Assembly: GCA_023375675.1 (NCBI GenBank)
Contig: JALQBC010000005.1
Location: 744,001 to 808,000, forward strand
DNA from: Cytospora piceicola
Lineage: Eukaryota; Ascomycota; Sordariomycetes; Diaporthales; Cytosporaceae
Length of the DNA: 64,000 nucleotides
Direction of reading: 5' to 3'
The position numbers and the translations under genes are program-made. A model generated the notes under the pieces. That model did no database searches, had not been told where the DNA came from, and saw only the letters and a program-made list of their open reading frames with translations. Numbering within the stretch: the first letter of the stretch is position 1; every line of letters starts with the position of its first letter. Positions 12,877 to 23,520 of the stretch are shown in pieces.

Positions 12877-13879
12877 TTAGCAGCAGCTGTTGCTGGATCC
12901 GGACGATACGCCGTGGCCTGGGCCGACCTGGACGTTTGGCTTAGTGTTGTTCGTGGCGGTGGTTCCCATGCGCTCCTTGATCTGCCGGGCCATGGTCAGG
13001 AAAGCCTGCTCGACGTTGCTGGCGTTCTTGGCCGAGGTCTCGAGGAATGGGATGCCGAGACTGTCAGCAAACTCCTGTTTATTGGATTAGTAAAGCGAAC
13101 CTCTGATTAGATAGCGATACCAGCATGTTGTAGTGCTCAGTGGCAGCGGCATAACGTCATTCAAAGGGTATGTGAAGTCGTACCTTCGCCACACTGTACT
13201 CAACGACCTTTTTATCGGCCATATCGCTCTTGTTTCCAACGAGCAACTTGTTGACGCCCTCTGTGGCATATCTGTCAATCTCCTGCAGCCATTGCTTCAC
13301 GTTGTTGAACGAGTCCATATCGGTGACATCATAGACGACGCAGATGCCGTGGGCTCCACGGTAGTAGGAAGATGTGATGGTTCGGAATCTCTCTTGACCC
13401 GCAGTATCCCACTGGTGATTACAAAGTCGTATTAGCACTTGTCTTTTTGCGATGCGGACTAGATGGGGAAAGGGTTGTCTTACGATTTGCAGCTTCACCG
13501 TCTTGCCATCGAGCTCGATTGTCCTGATTTTCTATTATACTGTCAGATAAAGCAGTGTTGGAAGGGGTGTGGGAGCGGCCATTTGCGTACGAAGTCAACA
13601 CCGATTGTGGAGATGTAGGACTCGGTGTAAGTGTCGTCGGCAAATCGCAGCAGCAAGCAAGACTTTCCAACACCGGAATCTCCGATGAGGAGGAGCTTGA
13701 AGAGGTAGTCGTATCTAGAGGATGTCAACAGCTGATTCGAGTAGATTCAAGATAGTCTGGGCCGAGGGCGGGATGTTGTCGCAAGGTTAGGCAGGAGAGG
13801 CTCTAGAAGTCGGTGTCAGCACAAGACGGCATCGGAGACGGAGACGGTCAGTGATAGCCACGTACTACTCGGGATTCAT
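12877..13879 (-). CDS. ypt1: Rab GTPase Ypt1 (Rab1 orthologue), five coding exons
   Basis: Controls ER-to-Golgi traffic and autophagosome formation. Coding exons in order: 13869-13879 (11 nt, MNP plus two bases of the next codon), 13591-13714, 13484-13531, 13184-13411 and 12877-13074. Introns are 154, 59, 72 and 109 bp, all GT..AG. The joined frame is 609 nt, 202 residues, the usual Ypt1 length. Motifs: P-loop GDSGVGKS (about residues 15-22), switch [16 protein letters not shown]3 [10 protein letters not shown]4 NKSD, G5 ETSAKN, and C-terminal NSCC for double geranylgeranylation. The second ATG-led reading ([10 protein letters not shown], extending into intron 1) is rejected because splicing from MNPE gives the conserved [12 protein letters not shown] start. 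Identification is very secure. Confidence 0.96.
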
Positions 13880-15454
13880 GATGACTCGGTTGCAATTTGC
13901 TGGTCAAAAATGAGATCTAGGACTGGAAGTGGGTTGCTGGCGAAATGGGAAGACAGCAACGGATAGGAAGTGGACGGAAAGTTGATGGAGATGGGGGGGT
14001 TTGATGGAGATGATGTTGCAGGCTGGCTGGCAGGTAACGTCCAGCCGTCTAGTAGCGTTGACAATGCCCGGCAGAAGTGCCCAGGTGGACACTGAAGAAG
14101 GCCCGTGCATCAATAGATCCACGTGACTCTACTTGGTACTTGTACACTGTGCTTGCCTGTTACTGGACAGGTGGGACTCTTTAGGGGCCGAGCCTTCTGC
14201 TAGGTGCTTTGTCTACTATGCAAAATAAGCAGGACCACCTGTAGCAATCAACCTCACACTGCGTTTTAACACATCCCCGGTTGTTACAGATAGGGAATCT
14301 GTGAACGCCTCCAGCCCAATGTTGGTTATACAGTCACGCGCGTTCGTATAGTCAAAACTCACATTGTCATGGTGAGCCATACGGAAGCATCTGCAGGGGA
14401 CCGCCTCATCACACTTGCACCGAGTCAAGGAAAGCGCAGCTGATAATTCCGCATGTCTCGTCTACACATTTCGCATCTTTACCAGCGGGACGAATGACAC
14501 AGAGAGAGAGAGACATACATGTAGTGTATGCACGTGGGGTTTGCTATTTCGGTGTCTATGACTGTTTCACGTGAATCGTTCTAAGTCCAACCTAGTAATT
14601 GCCCAAATGCAACCTTGGAAGGGTCCTTCTGAAGTAACCCGACATAATGAAGAATCAATCATTCAAGGTAACCTAAAACCTTGGACTACCTAGGTAGAGC
14701 GTGGGAGGCCTGTCCTCCAAATTCGACGATGCAATAGTCCATCCAGCCTTATACTTCTTGTCGTCAGCTTTAGGGGACTGAGTTGTAGACCCTTGTCATT
14801 TTTTTATTTAAGCATGAATTAAGAAGATCGATGAGTAACATTATACGTAAGATCTGCTCTACCTAAGGTTGCTTAGATACTCACTGTAACGGCGGAAAGT
14901 GATACGAACTTTCAAGACAGTAGTGTCGTTATCCATAGATGAAAATAATGATCCATCACTAATATACCAAGCTTTTGTTTTTGAGGTAGCCCGTGGCATA
15001 GCTAAATAGGTAGGTGACTGCCCAATACGGGTTGTTCGTCGAGTCTACGCTGTCCAGATGAGGCCTATCCAGATCCTTAAGGACGAACGGGCGATCCGGG
15101 GAGATTCGCCGCCAGCAGTGGAGATGCGGGGCTCCAGGCACTTCAGGGGGGTCCCAGCTTTGAAGCTTGGCTCTAGAGCCATGGGGGAGCCTGTAGTATA
15201 GACAGTCCCGTACCCGCCGTACCCGCCCGTTTGGAACCTTTGACGTCCACCTCTATTAATGTTGCATCTCGGCACCTGCTCGGCTGCATCACCGCATCAG
15301 ACCATGTGCTAGAAACTTCACCTGCATCCATCATCGGAAATTCCCTAGAGCCCACCAACAAAGCCTCACACTAACATTGATCACAAACAACCTTCGGGCA
15401 ATCGAGTAGCTTCACCATCGCTCCCCTGGTTATTCATGTAGAGACTCAAGACAA
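13880..15454. other. Intergenic between divergent genes
   Basis: Upstream regions of Ypt1 (-) and of the gene at 15455 (+). It contains a short AG-repeat (about 14503-14516) and one TACCTAGGTA palindrome. I see no supported gene; the frames at 14216-14428 and 14959-15361 are short and featureless. Confidence 0.6.
14687..14696. repeat. Palindrome TACCTAGGTA, copy 1
   Basis: Exact 10-bp inverted repeat, in the context CTACCTAGGTAG, in the intergenic DNA left of the gene at 15455. First of seven exact copies counted by eye. Confidence 0.7.
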
Positions 15455-16391
15455 ATGTCCGCCTCGCGCCGACTCCTGCGGACCACCACACCATCCTCGA
15501 CAAATGTCGTGAATAGTACCGCCAGCCGGCGGTCAAGGTCCTTTCTCGCCGGACTCATACCAACAAGCCCTGCGCAGACGACCTCTACTTCGACACCCTC
15601 TTCGGTAGCTTCCAAACCCCTGACTACTCTCCAAGAAGCAAATCCCCGAAACCTACCCGAGGTATGGTTCAATGCGAATACCACACCACCATTGGGCAAG
15701 GGCCCGAACAAGCCGCCAGATGAGCGCAAGGCAAAGTTGGGTCACAGTGAGTCACCCTCCTGCGCTGCACAAGAACAAGTTGGACAGCAGAGCTGATCAA
15801 GACGTTTCTGTAGCACTCCGCATTCTTCAGGAACGCCTACCCACTCTGCTCCAGTCACCACTCCCTTCAGAGATCCTCGCCCCGAACATCTCCCTCCACC
15901 TCTTCCCGTCGACCCACCCGTACCTCCCCACCGTATCCGGCCGCGTCGCCTACATCGCCGCCTTGTGGACTTCCCCCATCGCATGGAACAGCCTCCCTAT
16001 CATCGGCGACGTCAAGCTCGAGATCTTGTCAGAGCGCATACTAAAGCAGCCGGGAAAGAGACCGGGCTCCGGCAACGAGCAGCTGGTCGTGAGGTGGCGC
16101 ACCGCAGGCAGGGGTATCGGGTGGAGGTTGCCCTTCCGAGATATGCTGGGGCTGGGAGAGCATACGAACAACCATGAGTTTTGGGGACTGTTCATCTTCG
16201 AATTTGATGGAGAGGGCAGGATACTAAGTCATACGATCGAAAATGTCCAGACTGGAGGAGACTGGGAGAAGGGCATGGGCGCCAAGGTTGTCGGTCTGAC
16301 GGATTGGCTGCTCGGTGGTATGAGAGGGAACAGCGAGGGCTGTCCTGCATTTGAAATACATGAGGAACACAGCCTGCATCGGCGCAGGTGA
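15455..16391 (+). CDS. Putative mitochondrial protein of unknown function
   Basis: Two exons, 15455-15746 and 15814-16391, with a 67-bp intron (donor GTGAGT, branch GCTGATC, acceptor TAG). The joined product has 289 residues. The N-terminus (MSASRRLLRTTTPSS...TASRRSRSFLAG) is rich in Arg/Ser/Thr with no acidic residues, as in a mitochondrial presequence. The C-terminal two thirds look like a small alpha/beta domain: RILQERLPTLLQSPLPSEIL, then strands in LEILSERILK, LVVRWRTAGRGIGWR, FWGLFIFEFDGEGRILSHTI. This order (helix, then curved sheet ending in FDGEGRI..HTIENV) resembles NTF2/SnoaL-like folds. The fold suggestion is inference from pattern only, and no catalytic residues can be named. Confidence 0.8.
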
Positions 16392-16679
16392 CACGATTTG
16401 ACCATGGTTAGGTAAACGGCGTTCAGCGGAGGGCAGGGGGCGGGCAGGTTTTGAAGATTATTTTCGTCTATGGCACCCTACAGGCGCGGTGGCTCACTCC
16501 ACTCATACATACCCATGACTTTGTACGATAACAATGTATGCATTGAAACATCGACTTGATATTCAACAGTCATGGCTATCGTATATCCTGCTTCTGGTCC
16601 TGCGACCAGAAGAATCAAAGGGCTGCCGTCTACCCAACGCTAATGCAAACTAAATCACATACACATAATGCCAGTTCCC

Positions 16680-17522
16680 CTAGCTATGCTCGATAACAAA
16701 TTCCGCCAGCCCATCCTCATCCACCATGAGGATCTGCTTATCCCTCATCCTACTCGTTACCACACTCGTGCCGTTGATCCACCCCCACCAGATCTTCTGC
16801 ACCACGTTATCCGTCGAGCTCGGCAGACGCCCTATCATGGTATGCCTCTTCAGGTCATCCTTCGTGCTGGTGATTAAAAGTCTCTCTGCGCCCGTGAAAG
16901 AATCAATCACGTGGAAAAGACACCCAAATATCTGCTCGCTCTCGATGTCCCCAAGATGGAGCTCCTCAAAGGCGCAAGCAACGTGCCTCACCCGGCGCGT
17001 GTCCGCCCGGTTCAGGAAATACACCATAGGGGCGTTGATATTGGACGAGTCATACGGCTCCAGCTCGCCCAGCAGGAACAGCGTGTCCTGCTTGAAGTTG
17101 AACCAGACCTTGGCCTCGGACGACCGCGGCTTGGCCAGCATGGAGGGGATCCTCCACGCGAAGGCCAGCTCGTAGTGCTTCAGGGCGAGCTGGCGCGTCT
17201 CGTGGCTGACGTGCAGCAGCACGGGGGCGGGCGGGAGCCTCGCCCTGCGCGCGAGCTGGGCGCGCTTCTCCGGTACGCACTCCGCATCGAAACACGCCGC
17301 GATGACGACGCGCGGCTGGAGGAGGTGTTCCCAGATCTTGAGCCGCAGTTCTGGGGGGAGGTCCCCGAAGCATGTGAATGTGGCTGGGTGCGGCGCCTGG
17401 TTTGTCTGGAGTGATGGCTGCTGCTCTGCCGGGGTGGCGTAGTGGCCGTCACTGCATACTTGGAACTCGAGCCAGAAGGTCTTTTCCTCTTCCTCTCTAG
17501 TTCCACATCTGCGCAGAGCCAT
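16680..17522 (-). CDS. 2EXR-type F-box-like protein
   Basis: Single exon, 280 residues. Residues about 50-100 carry the signature of the fungal 2EXR family: FGDLPPELRLKIWEHLLQPR followed about 35 residues later by LLHVSHETRQLALKHYE. This family expanded strongly in filamentous ascomycetes. The N-terminal block resembles an F-box (substrate adaptor of SCF ubiquitin ligases), but partners are usually unknown. The remainder (VWFNFKQDTLFL, FLNRADTRRVRHVACAFEEL) matches the usual middle of such proteins. The start is the only ATG ahead of the domain. Convergent with the gene at 15455, with 288 bases between. Confidence 0.85.
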   Translation of the reverse strand: MALRRCGTREEEEKTFWLEFQVCSDGHYATPAEQQPSLQTNQAPHPATFTCFGDLPPELRLKIWEHLLQPRVVIAACFDAECVPEKRAQLARRARLPPAPVLLHVSHETRQLALKHYELAFAWRIPSMLAKPRSSEAKVWFNFKQDTLFLLGELEPYDSSNINAPMVYFLNRADTRRVRHVACAFEELHLGDIESEQIFGCLFHVIDSFTGAERLLITSTKDDLKRHTMIGRLPSSTDNVVQKIWWGWINGTSVVTSRMRDKQILMVDEDGLAEFVIEHS

Positions 17523-17698
17523 ATCTTGGTAACAATCGGGAGAGGGTGTTGATGAGAATGCATATCCGGGGATGAAGATAACAGAGACACATTACACGGG
17601 GTGTGGCTTGGGCTCAAATATGGGGGTGGCGCTTGGCGCGGAACCACGGAGGCCGGTCGAGCCACTCAGCAGACGGAACGGGCTGGCCCGTGAATACC

Positions 17699-17708
17699 TA
17701 CCTAGGTA
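17699..17708. repeat. Palindrome TACCTAGGTA, copy 2
   Basis: Exact copy about 180 bases upstream of the 2EXR gene start; flanked by CTACCTA on the left, giving a partly repeated ACCTACCTAGGTACTT. Confidence 0.7.
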
Positions 17709-17959
17709 CTTAAGGATGAGGTGCATGAGGTTGACCAACTTTCGTTTCTTCACCTTTCTCCATCGTATTCTGCTTCCCACCGGCATATGCGCAAATATGA
17801 TGCTTTCGAGGCTGGTCTTTGCAATTGCAACATACATTGTCGGCGATGCTCTGATAAGAGGATGATGGCCCGACCTGCTAGTGTCAACGTGTCAAATCAC
17901 CACGAAGCTCGACCTTCTGGGACTTGGAGATCTATGGACACTATATGCTACGCTCTGAT

Positions 17960-17969
17960 TACCTAGGTA
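17960..17969. repeat. Palindrome TACCTAGGTA, copy 3
   Basis: Exact copy 251 bases right of copy 2, in the same divergent promoter region. Confidence 0.7.
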
Positions 17970-19280
17970 CCCCGAGATCTAGGCGTGGTGCAATTACATA
18001 CACTGTCCCTTCAAGGCTTTATGACCATGTGATCTGGGGTACCAATTGGTACAGAGCATGTCGGCCCGAGGCTCAAAAAGTACCCCTGAGGCCCGCGCCA
18101 AAAGAGTGCCAACTCGCTCGAGTTCTCCTGGCTATCCGCTGGGCAGGCACCCGCATTAAGATCATGCAGGGAGCTTGGGTATCTGCCGGTCCGGGGTTGT
18201 GACATCTCTCACGTGGCCATCAACGGCCATCACAAATCCACCAGTCACCGCGGGGACAGTGATCCTCAACTACCACATCAAAACTCGGATATGGCCCTTC
18301 GTTCGGGAAAGAAGGGAGGGATCCCAAGGCTCACGATGATGACCACGCTGAAAGAGGGCATAGGTGAAGAATTCGTCATCTTTGCGAAGACCTGCGTGAC
18401 CTGTCTCATTTAAAAGCTGGGCGACAGGGCTCTTGAAAGCCTGGTTTCAGCTATCGAAAGCACGCCCCTGTCGCATTTAAATTCTCCGTGGCGGCTCTCA
18501 CTCATGGGATTCCAATCACGGTAGTCTGTAACGTAGTGCTGAAAGACCTTAAGTAAGTGGGCCTGACGGATGTGCCCTGTCCTTCGCCTATTCTTGTCAT
18601 TTTTGATGCAATTATTCCAAGGAGTTGAGAACTCGTTCCATGGTTCTGGCTAATTCCAATCTACCCTTTCTGTTTCGTCGGACGAGAACCTCCTGTAAAG
18701 AAAGTCAGGGTCATCGGCAATTGTCCGACCGCGGCGCAGTTTCGCGGAATTGAAGGTCTCTCGTCGTGGGTCAACATCCTGTTTTGGAATTGACATCGGA
18801 AACTTATCGCTTCCAACCCCAGATCCACCACAGCACTACCTAGAGCGCTGAGCCGCGAGCTCGATAGATCTGTACATTACGATGCTCCCGTGAATATGGG
18901 CGGTAGGAAAACATTCTACGACATGGTGACTTCAATGTTTTCGAAACAAGTTTAGCAGGGGCTCAGCAGGGAAAATTTCTTAGCCCTCTGGGGGGATATT
19001 GGACCCCAACACCACATCCCAGTCCTTTTACTAATAATATACAGAGCCAGACTGACTACAGTCTTTAATAGACTATGAATCCACCTCGACCAGGGGTAAG
19101 TCACCTTACGCAGTTTGTGCTGAGACGGGCGCCACTGCATGCCTAGGCTGACACCATTGGTGGAAAGGGGTAACCAACGAGCCACCCACCTCTGCCTCGT
19201 CACTCGGCAAAAGTGAGATGGCTCCCCTTCCTCGTTTTACGGAACAATGTTGTTGGTGGAGCTCACAGCCCTCCATGCTT

Positions 19281-19321
19281 GCGGGGGCCAAAGTCCATCA
19301 CGGGGATCACTAGGGGCGGAG
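19281..19321 (+). promoter_or_regulatory. Two SYGGRG (CreA/CRE1-type) motifs
   Basis: GCGGGG at 19281 and GCGGAG at 19316 fit the six-base CreA consensus and lie about 210 and 170 bases upstream of the rhamnogalacturonan hydrolase start. Fungal pectinase genes are typically glucose-repressed through such sites, and paired sites are the effective form. The consensus is short and degenerate, so this is suggestive only. Confidence 0.35.
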
Positions 19322-19487
19322 ATTAAGGTATGGTTCCCCAGTTCATCCAACACGAGCCTCGAGGTGTACAAAAACTCTGCGATTATAACCACCCGTCCCT
19401 CGCTGCATCTGGACGACAGGTAAGTTTGGTGAGGTCTATCTCATTCTTAGTCCCCTTTTTCCAGATACCACGACCCCCGTTGCGAAC

Positions 19488-21074
19488 ATGCGGTCTTACG
19501 TGCCTGCCTTCCTTTCTGTCCTCGCTGCTGTGCAGCCTTTCGTTTCCGCCCAGCTGTCAGGCACTGTTGGCCCGACCACGACCACTGCCCAAAAGGCATC
19601 TACCAAGGTCTGCAACATCCTGGACTATGGCGGTGTTGCTTCGGCCACGACCGACAACTCGGCCGCTATTGCGTCTGCGTGGGCCGCCTGCAAGACCGGA
19701 GGCCAGGTCTACATCCCGTCCGGCGACTACGGCCTCGAGAGCTGGGTTACGCTGACCGGCGGCAAGTCGGTCTCCATCAACCTCGAGGGTATCATCTACC
19801 GCATGAGCTCTGGCACCGATGGTGGGAACATGTTCTTCATCGAGCACACCACGGACTTTGAGTTCTACTCGGCTACCTCGCAGGGTGCTATTCAGGGATA
19901 TGGCTATGAGTTCCACTCTCAGGGATCATATGGCCCTCGTATCCTGCGGTTCTACGAGGTCGTTGACTTCTCCATTCACGACGTTGCTCTTGTCGACAGC
20001 CCGGCTTTCCACTTTACCATGGACACTTGCTCCAACGGGGAGGTTTACAACATGGTCGTCAGGGGAGGCAATGAGGTATGTTTTCACTCTTGTTGAAAGG
20101 GCTTCACCGTGTTTTCTATGACGGCGAAGCATGACAGTCCCGATGAAAACTAATTTCTGATCAAAATTTTAGGGTGGACTCGATGGCATTGATGTCTGGG
20201 GCACAAACATCTGGATTCACGACGTCGAGGTTACAAGTAAGTTGGCTACTACTCTCTCCGTCAGCACTTCTGAGCACTCTGAAAAATCCCCTTGTGGGAT
20301 AGTATGTTCCAAATACTTTCCATCTCCGTTCTTCCCTGTCTTCATTTTGATCAATAGAGCCTCTCAGATGACTGACCAGACACTACAGACAAGGACGAGT
20401 GTGTGACCGTCAAGTCACCAGCTTCCAATATCCTCGTCGACGGTGTCTTCTGCAACTGGTCCGGCGGCTGCGCCATCGGCTCCCTGGGTGCTGACACTGA
20501 CATCCACGACATCGAGTACAACCACATCTACAGCCAGAATTGCAACCAGCAGTTGATGATCAAGTCCAACGGCGGATCGGGCGAGCTCTACAACGGCGTC
20601 TTCAACAACTTCATGGGCCACTCCAACGCGTACACGCTCGACCTCGACTCGGCCTGGAGCTCCATGTCGACCGTTGACGGCGACGGCGTGCAGTACACCA
20701 ACCTCACGTTCTCGCACTGGCACGGCACGGCGACGAACGGCGCCCAGAGGCCCGTCGTCCGCGTCATATGCCCCGCCGGCGTCCCCTGCTCCGAGATCGA
20801 CGTCGAGTCGTTCTACGTCTGGACCGAGTCCGGATCCTCCGAGTACCACCTCTGCGAAAACGCCTATGGTGGCGGGTCGTGCGTAAAGAGTGACTCGGGC
20901 TCAATGACGGCGTACACGAGCACCGCGACGCTCACCACGGTGAGTGGTTATACCGTAACCACGATGCCCGGTGAGATCTCTGCCGGTCTGGGAATCACGA
21001 CGTCAATTGACATCCCGGCTATCCCGACATCGTTCTACCCTGGCTTGACGCCTACCAGCGCCCTGCTTGGCTGA
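19488..21074 (+). CDS. Secreted rhamnogalacturonan hydrolase, GH28
   Basis: Cuts the alternating galacturonic acid-rhamnose backbone of pectic rhamnogalacturonan I in plant cell walls. Three exons: 19488-20075, 20173-20236 and 20389-21074. Introns are 97 and 152 bp, GT..AG, and the junctions give [13 protein letters not shown] and [12 protein letters not shown]. The product has 445 residues. A signal peptide ([21 protein letters not shown]) precedes a QLSGTVGP mature end. Parallel beta-helix motifs of the rhamnogalacturonase branch rather than plain polygalacturonases: [39 protein letters not shown] with the acidic pair at residues 220-221, [25 protein letters not shown], and the terminal [11 protein letters not shown]. 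Candidate N-glycosylation sites are NWS and NLT. Upstream CreA-like sites suggest glucose repression. Confidence 0.94.
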
Positions 21075-22213
21075 TGCACTGCGTCTCTTCGGTGATCTGA
21101 CCTGCGGGGCGGGGAGAGGCTGGGAAAGACGTCTCTGCCAGAGTGGTGGGCTGTTCTGTTCGAGCGTGGACGCGATATTCAGGCTTCTATATGTTGTATA
21201 TATTCACTATTGAGGTCAATGGCACACGTATATATTCCCCACCATTTTCCTGGCACGAATGCTTGTCCGTGTGAAATTTTGTCCTTGTACTTGCTCGTCA
21301 CACGTCGACCGACAATTGTTCCCTGTGATTATGATTCAACAAGACGGATGCTAACTCTGGACGATCAATTGTTTGTCTTGGTATTGATGTGATTAGTCAC
21401 CTTGGTCCGACCTTCCTCCGGACAGCCCTGGCCAGCCGGGGCCGAGAAAAGTGGAAACCTGAGTACCGAAAGGCCGGCAGAGGTGCGGGAAACTAGAGTT
21501 TGACAGCGACACAGCGCCCCTTCGGCACGTACTTCTTGGGAGTATGTTTCGGTTCCAAAGAGCAGAAGTCCTATTGGCCCGTCTCCAGGCCGTCCTTTTA
21601 TCCGTTCTCCCTTCCAAGAGCCAGGAGCTCGGATCAAGATGGGTTCCGTTCGGCCGGTGCCCCGACCTGCCCGGTTACATGTTATCGACGTTGGAGATGC
21701 CTGCTCGGTTTGAAGAAGTCGCTTTCACATGCCTCTTGCATCGAGGGATCCATGCACACTCGATGCACCCTCAGCAGGGAGGGTCGTCCCAGCCCCACGT
21801 GCTTCTTTTCGTTGCTCAAAACAGCATAGGCTGACAGGGCGGTCAATGTGGAAGAGAACTAGGAAAACACTCATGGTTTTCTACTTACTATAACTGCTGG
21901 TCCCCTTTCAAGTCATTTCTCGTTACTGCAGTAACACTTGACTAAAACCTTGGAAGCGCAATGGCCGAGAATTACTAAGTAACTGCATGCACTGAATTTC
22001 CAGGACCAATGCCGGTACATGTACGTACATATGTACCTATGTATGCTGGGCCCACTCAGCCTAGAATTAGTGGACACCTCGACGCTGGATCAGCCCTGGA
22101 CTGTGGAGAGAGCCCTGAGCGGCCTTGAAAACCCCCAAATCATGGGAGAAACGTAGAAGCGAGAACCTTAAAGGCGAGAAGCGAGAAAGGCGCGAAACCA
22201 AGAGCTTAGTCAC

Positions 22214-22223
22214 TACCTAGGTA
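22214..22223. repeat. Palindrome TACCTAGGTA, copy 4
   Basis: Exact copy in the intergenic region between the rhamnogalacturonan hydrolase and carnitine acetyltransferase genes. Confidence 0.7.
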
Positions 22224-22594
22224 TAACAAACATCCATAAATACTACATCCTATACTTCAAAGTACACGCTTCCAAGGTTGAGCCGTTGGAGGGGTCACGA
22301 GTCAAACAGCCTTTGTCCCGGGGACCAACCAGAAGACTTCCCCTTGGTCCGAAGATAATCAATCATCAGCCCTGAAGCATCAGCAGCAGCAGCCGCCTGC
22401 GACTAGCAACTAGCCACTACCAGATTTCCCCAAAAGCGCCTGCAGGTGGTGCCCCATGGGGTACATGTGTGCCCTCTAGCTGGTTCCAGTTCTACGGCAT
22501 CGCTAGCGCTGGTCTTCCTATCCCAAATCTGGACCGAGACAGAGGCCTCGACCGCAGGCCCGGACAAGCGCCTACTTCCAATGTTCTTTATGGC

Positions 22595-22604
22595 TACCTA
22601 GGTA
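22595..22604. repeat. Palindrome TACCTAGGTA, copy 5
   Basis: Exact copy 381 bases right of copy 4, about 0.9 kb upstream of the carnitine acetyltransferase start. Confidence 0.7.
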
Positions 22605-23520
22605 CTGCGGACGTACTGTCTTGAGGTATTCCTTTCCACTCCTCCGTTCCCCCAGGATACCTAGATAATTTCCAGACCAGAGGATCCTGGGCCTAGACTG
22701 TGTATAGAAGAAAATTAGAGCTAGAACCTGCCTAAGGTGAACCATGACTTTGCTCAGTTGTCCCCCACATATCATATACATCCAGCGTTGGCTAACATGG
22801 TTATTTTCGAGACTTGATACCAGAAAACCCCCCTGTCAGATGATTTCTTTTCTACAAAGGGTCTTGCGCTTCGATTATTCTTATATATTGCTACGCACTC
22901 CACCACCGTTATCGCCAACATATCAGTAGAGAGAAAAAAAGACCGGATTCGCCCAGGTATGTATCATGTCCCTTTCATGCGGTTTTCCCTCCCCCCCTTC
23001 ATCCTGGCATCTCGGCAAATTCCAGCCCATCTTGGCTTCACTCGGTCCTGCGGAACAGTTTCATCGCATACTCCCCTAGGGGCTCCATCATCCGGCATCC
23101 GCCACATAGAGATACTTCAGAGGCAACCCGACTTCAAGGAAAGTCAATGTACTGCTAGTAAATCCCACATGTCAAGGCCACATGGGACAAGACATGCTGC
23201 CGTACATGCGTGGGGCCCACCCATACTCTCAATCTAATCACACCTCTCATATACTTGTACATCCCCCCTCCCCCCCCACGAGGATTCTGTGAAATGAAAT
23301 ATATGATGGACCATGTCCCTCGAAGAATGCATTCGCCGTCGGAGTCTGGTATCATCGTTATCTGGCTGGTATACTGGACTTCAGTGCTGCAGTATCTCAA
23401 GTGGGAATGCCATCTTGTTACCTCCACGACTTCCATTTGAACCGACCACCCTGCAAGGGTTGAGCATAAGCATTTGAGTGTGTCCACTACATACTTGAGA
23501 GCTGTGTGGACTAACCAAAC

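Larger units (their letters stand above)
17523..19487. other. Intergenic, divergent promoters of the 2EXR and rhamnogalacturonan hydrolase genes
   Basis: No supported gene. It contains two TACCTAGGTA palindromes (17699, 17960) and, close to the right end, candidate carbon-catabolite sites. Short frames around 18000-18400 and 18952-19291 show no domain. Confidence 0.6.
21075..23520. other. 2.4-kb intergenic region, no supported gene
   Basis: It contains the 3' region of the rhamnogalacturonan hydrolase gene, two TACCTAGGTA palindromes and the promoter of the carnitine acetyltransferase gene. A 96-codon ATG frame at 21544-21834 has no recognisable domain. C-runs occur at about 23261-23277. Confidence 0.6.
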
